DNA from: JACPNA01 sp964429715
GTDB taxonomy: Archaea; Nanobdellota; Nanobdellia; Woesearchaeales; GW2011-AR9
NCBI GenBank assembly: GCA_964429715.1
Contig: CAYSCV010000045.1
Coordinates: forward strand, 1 to 11,549
Length of the DNA stretch: 11,549 bases
Reading direction: 5' to 3'
Made by a program: the position numbers and the translations under genes. The notes beneath the pieces are model-generated. The model searched no databases, was not told the DNA's origin, and worked only from the letters and a program-made list of their open reading frames with translations. Below are positions 5,729 to 11,494 of this stretch, one piece after another. Position 1 is the stretch's first letter. Each line of letters begins with the position of its first letter.

Positions 5729-6592
5729 ATGACTCATTTAAATAAAGAAATTCGTATCCAAGACCTAGAAAGAGGTATTGAAAGAAGAATTGACATAACC
5801 CCTCATTTTATACGCAACACACTAACCAAAAAATATGCAGGCAGTCCACCTGATGTCAGCGAATGTCTTGTAACTGCTGCAGATTTTACTGCCTTAACAG
5901 AAAGAGAAATTTCCTTTCTTCTCTATTCAAGTTTCCCCTCAGACCCACAAATATACCAATCAATTCATACAATGTCCTGGTTTAATCATGACAGAATCGC
6001 TGTTCCAAGTGTAGGAAATAAAGTATCTGTTACTGATCCCATTTTATGCCGTGATACCTATGCAAAAGAAATAAGCAAAGATGATCCACAAAATGAAAGA
6101 TTATATTTACCCATTGTTCATATCCACACTCACCCAAGTTCTAACTGTTTTCCCTCAACCGCTGATCTAGAAAATGCTGTACAAAGATACCATACCCCTA
6201 TGCCTATTGGATATAAAAGCATAGATGTCATAAATCCTACTATAAACATCATCCAGGACAACCGTGGAGGCGTAGGATTTGGAAACAGAATAACAAACGA
6301 CGCCCAATTCATCTATCAATTCAATGGTAACTATCTGCAATACAAAGAATTTATGAAAAACTATAAATCTACAATTGACAAAGCTCTCGCAACAACCCCC
6401 AAATTCCCAGAACATATAATTGCAAAAGAAATGGAAAAAAGCGGCGCATTTAAAGCAATCGCCTATCCACAAGGAACACTCCTAGAATTATTTCCAGACT
6501 GCCCCCATCCATTATATAGAATTAAACCACAACCTCGCAGAAAAATAGGAGAAAAATTTGCCTATACCCTCACCACAACAAAAATGAATTAA
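5729..6592 (+). CDS. JAMM/MPN-type zinc metalloprotease-like protein
   Basis: Residues 131-146 carry H-I-H-T-H-P followed by S-T-A-D, which fits the JAMM signature H-x-H-P...S-x-x-D (H133, H135, S143, D146) of JAB1/MPN/Mov34 isopeptidases. The upstream catalytic Glu is not assigned with certainty; E45 in SECLV is a candidate. Known JAMM proteins cleave isopeptide bonds, remove ubiquitin-like tags or process sulfur-carrier proteins. The 287 residues exceed a bare JAMM domain (about 130), leaving an unrecognised C-terminal region of about 120 residues. The start at 5729 is preferred because a TATA box is centred 27 nt upstream; an in-frame ATG at 5708 would add 7 residues. The methyltransferase-like gene follows 13 nt later. 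No ubiquitin-like protein or E1 is visible nearby. Confidence 0.68.
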   Translation: MTHLNKEIRIQDLERGIERRIDITPHFIRNTLTKKYAGSPPDVSECLVTAADFTALTEREISFLLYSSFPSDPQIYQSIHTMSWFNHDRIAVPSVGNKVSVTDPILCRDTYAKEISKDDPQNERLYLPIVHIHTHPSSNCFPSTADLENAVQRYHTPMPIGYKSIDVINPTINIIQDNRGGVGFGNRITNDAQFIYQFNGNYLQYKEFMKNYKSTIDKALATTPKFPEHIIAKEMEKSGAFKAIAYPQGTLLELFPDCPHPLYRIKPQPRRKIGEKFAYTLTTTKMN

Positions 6593-6605
6593 CAGAAATA
6601 TAAAA

Positions 6606-7379
6606 ATGACACACCTCAAAACCCCTCAACAAAAACTAATCGAACAAGCAAAGAAAAAGACACTTCAAGTATTTCCAAAAGAAGAACAGCACATAGGAAT
6701 ATACACACTAGAAGACACCCAAGAAAACAGAAAATATGCTTATTTTTCCGCCCTCTGGTATATTGAATCAAAAATCATCACCCCTGATATGATAACCTCC
6801 CTGCAAAAAGACGCAACCATGCTCAGTGTTGGCTCTGGTGAAGCACATCTCGAACGCCTCTTAACAGCCGGATTCAACATCCCAACAAAAAATATCACAA
6901 CATCCGACCTCTACCTAAATGAAAAAATAGAACAAGTCGGATTTCAACATTATATATTTGATATGACCAAACAATGGCCCAGCTTCAACCAAAAATTTGA
7001 TTATATTTTATTCCCTGAATCATTAGGAGTAGCCTTACTTGATTATAACAGAATAGGAAAAGATCAATCACAAACCCATCGTTTCTTCAACTACCTCAAC
7101 ACAACTGAAAAAGAAATACTTGATGGCAACCTCAACCCCAAAGACAAAGATTTCTTTATGCAAGTAGTAGAAAAAGATGTCGCTAAAGTTAAACTTTTAT
7201 ATTTTATCTTAAAACAAGCCATCCCAAATCTCAACCCACACGGCGAAATCAGAATCAAACACGGCCTAGAAGAACCCCAGCAACGCGCCTACATCATGAC
7301 AAAACTAGCAAAAGAATACAAAGATATCACATTTCCAACTGAAACTAAATCTTATGAAAATTTTACACTAAAATTATAA
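6606..7379 (+). CDS. SAM-dependent methyltransferase-like protein
   Basis: A 257-residue protein with a class I methyltransferase pattern: MLSVGSGEAHLE (72-83) matches motif I (G76, G78), TTSDLY (98-103) supplies an acidic residue after strand 2 (D101), and FDYILFPESLG (131-141) matches the strand-4 region. An extra helical segment at about 150-195 interrupts the second half of the fold. The target is unknown. No DNA-methylase signature such as NPPY or DPPY is seen, so a small-molecule, RNA or protein substrate is more likely. It lies 13 nt after the JAMM-type gene without its own Shine-Dalgarno, so the pair is probably one transcript. It ends 10 nt before the left 55-bp repeat. Confidence 0.65.
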   Translation: MTHLKTPQQKLIEQAKKKTLQVFPKEEQHIGIYTLEDTQENRKYAYFSALWYIESKIITPDMITSLQKDATMLSVGSGEAHLERLLTAGFNIPTKNITTSDLYLNEKIEQVGFQHYIFDMTKQWPSFNQKFDYILFPESLGVALLDYNRIGKDQSQTHRFFNYLNTTEKEILDGNLNPKDKDFFMQVVEKDVAKVKLLYFILKQAIPNLNPHGEIRIKHGLEEPQQRAYIMTKLAKEYKDITFPTETKSYENFTLKL

Positions 7380-7389
7380 AAGAACTCAC

Positions 7390-7444
7390 TCACAACCCAA
7401 ACGTCTTCTCAAACTGCTTCATCTCCCGAAACTTCTGCAAAAAC
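7390..7444. repeat. Left copy of 55-bp direct repeat (wHTH gene 3' fragment)
   Basis: 53 of 55 bases match 8181-8235. On the minus strand it still reads the last 17 codons and stop of the wHTH gene, with substitutions giving EMKQFEKTFGL, but no upstream part of that gene is present. It is a gene-end fragment on the far side of the AbrB-PIN module. Confidence 0.9.
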
Positions 7445-7449
7445 AGATA

Positions 7450-7460
7450 AATTTATAAAT
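7450..7460 (+). promoter_or_regulatory. TATA box of the toxin-antitoxin module
   Basis: AATTTATAAAT is centred about 51 nt before the antitoxin ATG. This predicts a short leader carrying a Shine-Dalgarno, unlike the leaderless genes around it. Confidence 0.45.
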
Positions 7461-7467
7461 AAGTTTA

Positions 7468-7483
7468 ATCTTACTAATAAGAT
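7468..7483 (+). promoter_or_regulatory. Palindrome near the module's predicted transcription start
   Basis: ATCTTA (7468-7473) and TAAGAT (7478-7483) flank CTAA, a dyad between the TATA box and the Shine-Dalgarno. AbrB-type antitoxins usually repress their own promoter, so this is a likely operator. Confidence 0.45.
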
Positions 7484-7493
7484 ATAACATTGT

Positions 7494-7498
7494 GGAGG
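7494..7498 (+). promoter_or_regulatory. Strong Shine-Dalgarno of the AbrB gene
   Basis: GGAGG, 7 nt before the ATG at 7506. It fixes the start and is stronger than any other ribosome-binding site in the window except that of the small ORF at 9290. Confidence 0.65.
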
Positions 7499-7505
7499 AC
7501 TACAT

Positions 7506-7766
7506 ATGACAGAAATAATTGAAATGGGCACCGTAAGTTCCCGCGGCCAAATCTGTATCCCAAACGATATCCGCGAAGAAATGGGACTAAAAGAAGGAAA
7601 TAAAATATTATTTGTATTGCAAGAAGAATCATTAATTATCAAAAAAGTAAATCTCCAAACATTTGCTCAGATCACTAAACCATTAAAAGAAGAAGCAAAA
7701 AAAGTAGGATTTTTAGAAACAGAAGTACATGATATCATCCAACGATTTAGAAAATCGAAAAAATGA
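7506..7766 (+). CDS. AbrB/SpoVT-type antitoxin
   Basis: An 86-residue protein with an N-terminal SpoVT-AbrB swapped-hairpin DNA-binding domain (residues 6-47): GTVSSRGQICIP, then DIREEMGLKEGNKILF, then a strand ending ESLIIKK. The C-terminal half is a charged helical tail likely to wrap the PIN toxin. In AbrB/VapB-VapC pairs the antitoxin dimer binds its promoter and blocks the toxin active site. The stop overlaps the toxin start as ATGA (7763-7766). A palindrome at 7468-7483 is a likely operator. Unlike neighbours it has balanced C and G on the plus strand (18 C and 17 G in 7561-7680), suggesting recent arrival. Confidence 0.88.
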   Translation: MTEIIEMGTVSSRGQICIPNDIREEMGLKEGNKILFVLQEESLIIKKVNLQTFAQITKPLKEEAKKVGFLETEVHDIIQRFRKSKK

Positions 7767-8173
7767 AAATTAATCTAGAGACCAATATTCTAATCGCTGC
7801 TACCTTTTGGAATGGAGACTCTGAACGTATAATCCAAAAAATCGAAAAGAAAGAAATTGAACTCATCCTCTCCAAAGAAATTATTGAAGAATTTTCAAAT
7901 GTTCTCGAATATGAAGAAATACAAGAGAAAATTAAAAAAAAGAAATTAGAAATGAAACGAACAGTTGAAAAAATCATTTCTCTTTCAACCATTGTCGAAC
8001 CAACTGAAAAATTATTCATTGTAAAAGACGACCATGATGATAATAAAATTCTCGAATGCGCAAAAGCTGGAAACGTTAATTATCTTATTAGCAATGATAA
8101 ACATCTTTTAAACATAAAACAATTTGAAGAAATAAAAATAATTACACCCCAAGAATTTCTCGCATTATTATAA
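7763..8173 (+). CDS. PIN-domain toxin, COG1569-like, with Glu for first Asp
   Basis: A 136-residue PIN-family ribonuclease-like toxin of the kind paired with AbrB antitoxins. It opens with INLETNILI, where E6 replaces the Asp of the usual LDTN; an acidic E42-E43 pair lies in IIEEFSNVL. D90, D92 and D93 stand in DHDDNKILECA, and D112 in LISNDKHLL. The C-terminus IKIITPQEFLALL is typical. PIN toxins bind metal through these acidic residues and cut RNA, often tRNA or mRNA. Length is normal. It overlaps the antitoxin by 4 nt and ends 7 nt before the convergent wHTH gene. The D-to-E change may weaken catalysis or be tolerated. Confidence 0.86.
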   Translation: MKINLETNILIAATFWNGDSERIIQKIEKKEIELILSKEIIEEFSNVLEYEEIQEKIKKKKLEMKRTVEKIISLSTIVEPTEKLFIVKDDHDDNKILECAKAGNVNYLISNDKHLLNIKQFEEIKIITPQEFLALL

Positions 8174-8180
8174 ATTTAGT

Positions 8181-8235
8181 TCACAACCCAAACGTCTGCT
8201 CAAACTTCTTCATCTCCCGAAACTTCTGCAAAAAC
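8181..8235. repeat. Right copy of 55-bp direct repeat (3' end of wHTH gene)
   Basis: Matches 7390-7444 except at two positions. It contains the stop and last 17 codons of the intact wHTH gene. With the left copy it brackets the AbrB-PIN module, giving a repeat unit of 791 bp. Confidence 0.9.
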
Positions 8236-8453
8236 TCCGACCCTTTATCTGTAAGCAGTACATACACATTGCTCCCTTTATCCATCTTTTCCACAAAGTG
8301 TTTCTCAACCAACTCTTCAAGATACGACGTCAACTGCCCATACGACAGATTGGATTTATACATAAGATGCGTCTGCTTAATCGTACCATGCTTAGTCTGA
8401 ATCACCTCCAGCATATCCCCGATGATATCAGTTCTTGATCGTTTTCTTACCAT
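8181..8453 (-). CDS. Archaeal winged helix-turn-helix regulator (HTH_45/ArnR1-like)
   Basis: A 90-residue single-domain wHTH. Helix 1 is RTDIIGDMLEVIQ (7-19), the HTH runs through TIKQTHLMYKSNLSYGQL (24-41) with recognition helix to about 50, and the wing is at VYVLLTDKG (63-71), followed by a helical tail EFLQKFREMKKFEQTF. Short archaeal proteins of this pattern act as dimeric DNA-binding regulators. Its start lies inside the 3' end of the 7-TM gene (26-nt overlap), so the two are translationally coupled and may form a membrane sensor and regulator pair (inference). Its last 55 bp are duplicated at 7390-7444. Confidence 0.82.
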   Translation of the reverse strand: MVRKRSRTDIIGDMLEVIQTKHGTIKQTHLMYKSNLSYGQLTSYLEELVEKHFVEKMDKGSNVYVLLTDKGSEFLQKFREMKKFEQTFGL

Positions 8454-9138
8454 ATCTTCGCACCATAAAAAAAGTCACCGCTAATCCTAAATACCCAATC
8501 AACTGCACAATTTCACCCAAAGAATAAAATAATGGATGAATCCCATACAGCATCAAAAAAAGCTGACTCAAAGTTAACACAATAAAACTTCCCAACAAAT
8601 ACTTCCCCAAACAATCCTTCGTCTTGCAATAATTCTTATAATAATGAATTGTAATAAACAACAAGAATAAAAACGTTGTTAAATGAAATATATGAAACGC
8701 CGAACGTAAAAAATATCCCACTAATAAGATAAAGAATACCATCATAAACATCGTCGCTTTATCCTTCGCTGGATAATACAACGAAAATAAAAAATACAAC
8801 CCCAGTAACGTCAAAATCCGATAAACCAACAACCCAATCGTAAATAAGACATTTGATTCATTTACAAATGTATAAGTAACCAACATCATCCCAATCTGCT
8901 GCGTTTTAAGCGTGGTATAATAAATCGTAAAATTCGTCAAAATCTTAAATAAGAATCCTGTTGCCAGCACCCAAAACGCCAACGCCAGATAAAAATACTT
9001 TTTATTCTTCTCTTTAGTATCAATCTTATAACACTTCCAGCTAAAAATACCCACAAACACCAGCACTAATACCCCTACAATATCCATATACACATCCGTT
9101 CCATTCAATAAGTACATCAACTGGTATAGATTCGCCAT
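8428..9138 (-). CDS. Seven-TM membrane protein of unknown function
   Basis: This 236-residue protein has about seven hydrophobic helices at roughly 16-34, 48-67, 97-121, 129-146, 148-166, 179-198 and 203-226, with basic loops (KCYKIDTKEKNKK after helix 1, KNYCKTKD between helices 5 and 6) and a basic tail. No transporter or enzyme motif was recognised. It overlaps by 26 nt the wHTH gene that follows it. This arrangement suggests that it senses a membrane or environmental signal for that regulator, but this is inference. A TATA box centred 28 nt upstream supports the ATG at 9138 and a leaderless mRNA. Confidence 0.72.
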   Translation of the reverse strand: MANLYQLMYLLNGTDVYMDIVGVLVLVFVGIFSWKCYKIDTKEKNKKYFYLALAFWVLATGFLFKILTNFTIYYTTLKTQQIGMMLVTYTFVNESNVLFTIGLLVYRILTLLGLYFLFSLYYPAKDKATMFMMVFFILLVGYFLRSAFHIFHLTTFLFLLFITIHYYKNYCKTKDCLGKYLLGSFIVLTLSQLFLMLYGIHPLFYSLGEIVQLIGYLGLAVTFFMVRRYGKKTIKN

Positions 9139-9160
9139 TCATCCATAAGAACAAAAACAC

Positions 9161-9171
9161 TCTTTAAAAAA
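9161..9171 (-). promoter_or_regulatory. TATA box of the 7-TM/wHTH operon
   Basis: The minus strand reads TTTTTTAAAGA, centred 28 nt before the ATG at 9138. Directly upstream is a dyad, CTTGTG (9172-9177) and CACAAG (9186-9191), a candidate operator over the BRE position, possibly for the operon's own wHTH protein. Confidence 0.45.
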
Positions 9172-9191
9172 CTTGTGGATGCTCTCACAAG
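9172..9191. promoter_or_regulatory. Dyad next to the 7-TM promoter
   Basis: CTTGTG and CACAAG separated by 8 nt, immediately upstream of the minus-strand TATA box. Position and symmetry suit a dimeric wHTH binding site. Confidence 0.4.
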
Positions 9192-9220
9192 AAGTCAGCC
9201 CTCTACTCTTCATTCACAGG

Positions 9221-9231
9221 GTATTTATAAC
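9221..9231 (+). promoter_or_regulatory. TATA box of the small ORF
   Basis: GTATTTATAAC lies about 64 nt before the ATG at 9290. It shares TATTTATAAC exactly with the TATA box before the JAMM-type gene. The predicted leader of about 35 nt holds the Shine-Dalgarno. Confidence 0.45.
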
Positions 9232-9289
9232 ATATTTTCTCCCAATCTCACAAAACTAATCAACAGCAACAACAATTGAGGTGAAATAA

Positions 9290-9457
9290 ATGAAAACATC
9301 TAAAACAACCCATATAAACACTAACATCAGTAGCAACACCAACAACAGTAACCTTGACTACAACCACCATTTAGAAACACTAGATAATAGCGACCTGCTA
9401 TACCTTGGCTATCTCAGAAACAAACAAATAAAAAGAAATAAATGGATTAAGTATTAA
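9290..9457 (+). CDS. Small ORF, 55 residues, strong Shine-Dalgarno
   Basis: An ATG 5 nt after GAGGTGA (9278-9284), the best archaeal ribosome-binding site in the window, opens a 55-codon frame. The product begins MKTSKTTHINTN, is rich in Asn, Ser and Thr for its first 26 residues, then forms a probable amphipathic helix (HLETLDNSDLLYLGYL) with a basic end (RNKQIKRNKWIKY). It has its own TATA box at 9221-9231 and a T7 tract starting 2 nt after the stop, so a complete small transcription unit is present. No family was recognised. It sits between divergent and convergent genes and could be a small DNA- or RNA-binding protein or regulator. Confidence 0.6.
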   Translation: MKTSKTTHINTNISSNTNNSNLDYNHHLETLDNSDLLYLGYLRNKQIKRNKWIKY

Positions 9458-9458
9458 C

Positions 9459-9465
9459 TTTTTTT
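9459..9465 (+). terminator. T7 terminator of the small ORF
   Basis: Seven T followed by CTTTAATTT, 2 nt after the stop at 9457. It lies in the 27-bp space before the convergent NUDIX gene. Confidence 0.5.
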
Positions 9466-9484
9466 CTTTAATTTCAATTTATCT

Positions 9485-10195
9485 TCAAGCTTCACCCATT
9501 CTCAACTTCTCCTGCTCTTCCTCCATGATAATATGCTCAATCTCAATTTCTTTGTCAGCATACTTTCGCAAAAACTCCACATCCGATGGAATTAATTCTG
9601 GAATCCTATGGTTAACAACATCCTCAAATTCAAACCACGCAACTTTCCCCTCCTCTTGCTCCATTGCATCAAGAGAATCCGCTTGTAACGAAGTAATAAT
9701 CAACAAAAACGAATGCTTAAACCGCCCTGCCTCTTTGAGTCGTTCATACACAATCCCATTCGTTTTCACATACGTTGCATTAAGTCTTGATTCTTCAAAA
9801 ACCTCTCTCACAATCGTCTCTGCAATCGTCTCACCATTTATTTGTTTGCCTCCAAATAACCCCCAATACCCTTTGTACGGCATCTTCTTGCGCTGAATTA
9901 ATAATATTTTACTTCCCCTGCGCACAATCCCTAACACCACCGGCAATACTCCCACCTCTTTCTTAAAAATTTGAGAAAAATACGGAATCAATCGCTGTGC
10001 TTCCAACGACAACATATAGCCATCTTCATCATGAACCAAAAAATTCTTCTCAACCATCAGATTCAACTGATAACTAAGCTTATTGGATCTAATCCCAACC
10101 AAATCCGCAATTTTATTGAATGACAGCTTCTTCTGCTCACTCAATACGTTAAAAATTCGTTTCCGCTCTTCATTACTTAAAATAAAATCTTCCAT
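9485..10195 (-). CDS. NUDIX hydrolase with N-terminal wHTH domain
   Basis: A 236-residue fusion. Residues 5-70 are a wHTH (RKRIFNVLSEQ, then LSFNKIADLVGIRSNKLSYQL, with a wing near HDEDGYMLS). Residues 82-212 are a NUDIX domain with the box at 116-138: G116-x5-E122-x7-R130-E131-V-x-E134-E135-x-x-L138. The metal-binding REVxEE core is intact; the usual Gly near the end of the box is R137. NUDIX enzymes cleave nucleoside diphosphates linked to another group; fused to a wHTH they are often ligand-sensing regulators or ADP-ribose-type sensors. The protein ends in an acidic helix. A TATA box centred 26-27 nt upstream supports the ATG at 10195, and a dyad at 10231-10248 is a possible autoregulatory site. 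Confidence 0.88.
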   Translation of the reverse strand: MEDFILSNEERKRIFNVLSEQKKLSFNKIADLVGIRSNKLSYQLNLMVEKNFLVHDEDGYMLSLEAQRLIPYFSQIFKKEVGVLPVVLGIVRRGSKILLIQRKKMPYKGYWGLFGGKQINGETIAETIVREVFEESRLNATYVKTNGIVYERLKEAGRFKHSFLLIITSLQADSLDAMEQEEGKVAWFEFEDVVNHRIPELIPSDVEFLRKYADKEIEIEHIIMEEEQEKLRMGEA

Positions 10196-10215
10196 TCCAT
10201 CTCAGAACACCAACC

Positions 10216-10226
10216 CATATATATAC
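10216..10226 (-). promoter_or_regulatory. TATA box of the NUDIX gene
   Basis: The minus strand reads GTATATATATG, centred about 26 nt before the ATG at 10195, which fits a leaderless transcript. Confidence 0.5.
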
Positions 10227-10230
10227 TTTA

Positions 10231-10248
10231 AGTCAAGAAACTTTGACT
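10231..10248. promoter_or_regulatory. Dyad upstream of the NUDIX promoter
   Basis: AGTCAA (10231-10236) and TTGACT (10243-10248) flank GAAACT, just upstream of the TATA box on the minus strand. It is a candidate operator for the wHTH domain of the NUDIX protein. No T-tract follows, so a terminator role for the upstream protease gene is less likely. Confidence 0.42.
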
Positions 10249-10264
10249 AAAAACATATTAATGT

Positions 10265-11440
10265 TTATTTTTTCTTCTTACTTATCTTAATATTATTAAT
10301 TTCTTTGTCAACCTCACTCCCCATCCCGCTAATCGTTCCAAACTTATTCTGCATCGACAAACAATGCATCACCGCTCGCTGTGTCACCCACCCTGCAATC
10401 TTCTTCCCATCAAGAGCATACACCGGCAACACCTCTACTTGCTGCTTTTGCAACCCAACCCATGCAGTATATACCATATCCGTTAAACGCACTCCCTGCA
10501 CTTTATCCAACGACAGCGCTATTTGCTTCAACCGTACCATCTCCTGCATCGCAACCGGCATTGCTTGCACCATTCGCATTTGCAATACACCATAAAAATT
10601 CGCATCCCGCACAAAAAACACATCTTCCGCAGCATACCCATATTTCTTAAAAAAATCTATAAACTTCATCTGTGCATCAACCGTAACTAATTTTGGCACC
10701 ATAATATCACGTACAGAAACATCCATCAACACCTGCCGCACCGCCACCTGTTCATAACTCAGCTTGGCGATAAAATACAAAAATCCCCCTAAGAAAATAA
10801 ACCATACACCCCCGCCGACTTTTGAAAACAAACTAAACACCCCTACAAAAATCAAAAATATCCCAAACCCTTTCCCAAAACTTGCCGCAATCTTTGTCGC
10901 TTTACGTAAATCTTTATAATACCCATATAATAACGCCCGAAATGCCCTTCCTCCATCCAAAGGAAACGCCGGCACCATATTAAACACCGCAAGCGTGATA
11001 TTCAACTGGTACAAATACGAAAAAATCCCCAACCAGAAACCACTAACCACATACAAAAATAACACATAACATACCCCACCCAACAAAAGCGAAAACAACG
11101 GCCCCGCAATCGCCATCTGAAACTCATCTTGCGGCTTCATATCCTCCTTCTCGATCCCTGCTACTCCCCCAAAAAAGAACAACGTAATACTCTTCACCTC
11201 AATCTTCTTTAATTGCGCCACAAACGAATGCGAAAGCTCATGCAATAAGACAGATACAAAAAGCAGTAACGCCGCAAGAACCCCCATTATCCAATACATA
11301 ACGCTAGAATAGCCTATAAACTGCACGGGAAAATAATTCGTTGCCAAACTCCAACTCAAAAACACAAACACAAACCACCACGACATATGCAGCTGAATAT
11401 CAATACCTGCAACTCGAAACAACTTTAGCCCACCATTCAT
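10265..11440 (-). CDS. Site-2-type intramembrane protease (M50) with CBS domains
   Basis: A 391-residue membrane protease. HELSH at 67-71 supplies H67, E68 and H71, and NMVPAFPLDGGR at 154-165 supplies the third zinc ligand, D162. This is the peptidase M50/SpoIVFB-type arrangement, with helices at roughly 20-38, 45-68, 108-133, 135-155, 190-208 and 211-226. After it are two CBS-like repeats, about 244-300 (VRDIMVPKLVTVDAQ) and 318-362 (LTDMVYTAWVGLQKQQVEVLPVY), which usually bind adenine nucleotides and regulate the enzyme. The tail is basic (ISKKKK). Members cut transmembrane helices of regulators. The ATG at 11440 is chosen over a TTG two codons earlier because a TATA box is centred 27 nt upstream. 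Confidence 0.9.
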   Translation of the reverse strand: MNGGLKLFRVAGIDIQLHMSWWFVFVFLSWSLATNYFPVQFIGYSSVMYWIMGVLAALLLFVSVLLHELSHSFVAQLKKIEVKSITLFFFGGVAGIEKEDMKPQDEFQMAIAGPLFSLLLGGVCYVLFLYVVSGFWLGIFSYLYQLNITLAVFNMVPAFPLDGGRAFRALLYGYYKDLRKATKIAASFGKGFGIFLIFVGVFSLFSKVGGGVWFIFLGGFLYFIAKLSYEQVAVRQVLMDVSVRDIMVPKLVTVDAQMKFIDFFKKYGYAAEDVFFVRDANFYGVLQMRMVQAMPVAMQEMVRLKQIALSLDKVQGVRLTDMVYTAWVGLQKQQVEVLPVYALDGKKIAGWVTQRAVMHCLSMQNKFGTISGMGSEVDKEINNIKISKKKK

Positions 11441-11462
11441 AAACAAAAAGAAAAGAATACAA

Positions 11463-11473
11463 GTATATAAAAT
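11463..11473 (-). promoter_or_regulatory. TATA box of the M50 protease gene
   Basis: The minus strand reads ATTTTATATAC, centred about 27 nt before the ATG at 11440. Confidence 0.5.
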
Positions 11474-11479
11474 AGTAGG

Positions 11480-11494
11480 AAAAAAAAGAAAAAA
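11480..11494 (-). terminator. T-rich tract after the right-edge gene
   Basis: On the minus strand two T-runs (TTTTTT and TTTTTTTT, separated by one C) directly follow the stop at 11495. It separates the upstream gene from the M50 promoter. Confidence 0.45.

Noticed and set aside
5729..7379. Ubiquitin-like conjugation operon around the JAMM gene
   Set aside because: No E1- or E2-like gene and no neighbour ending in di-glycine.
7390..7444. Left repeat as a functional gene end or pseudogene
   Set aside because: Only the final 17 codons match and no upstream part of the gene exists, so it is treated as a repeat.
9525..9896. 123-codon plus-strand frame opposite the NUDIX gene
   Set aside because: Antisense shadow: the minus strand carries an intact NUDIX box.
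11441..11446. TTG start of the M50 protease
   Set aside because: The ATG two codons later has the TATA box at the usual 27 nt.
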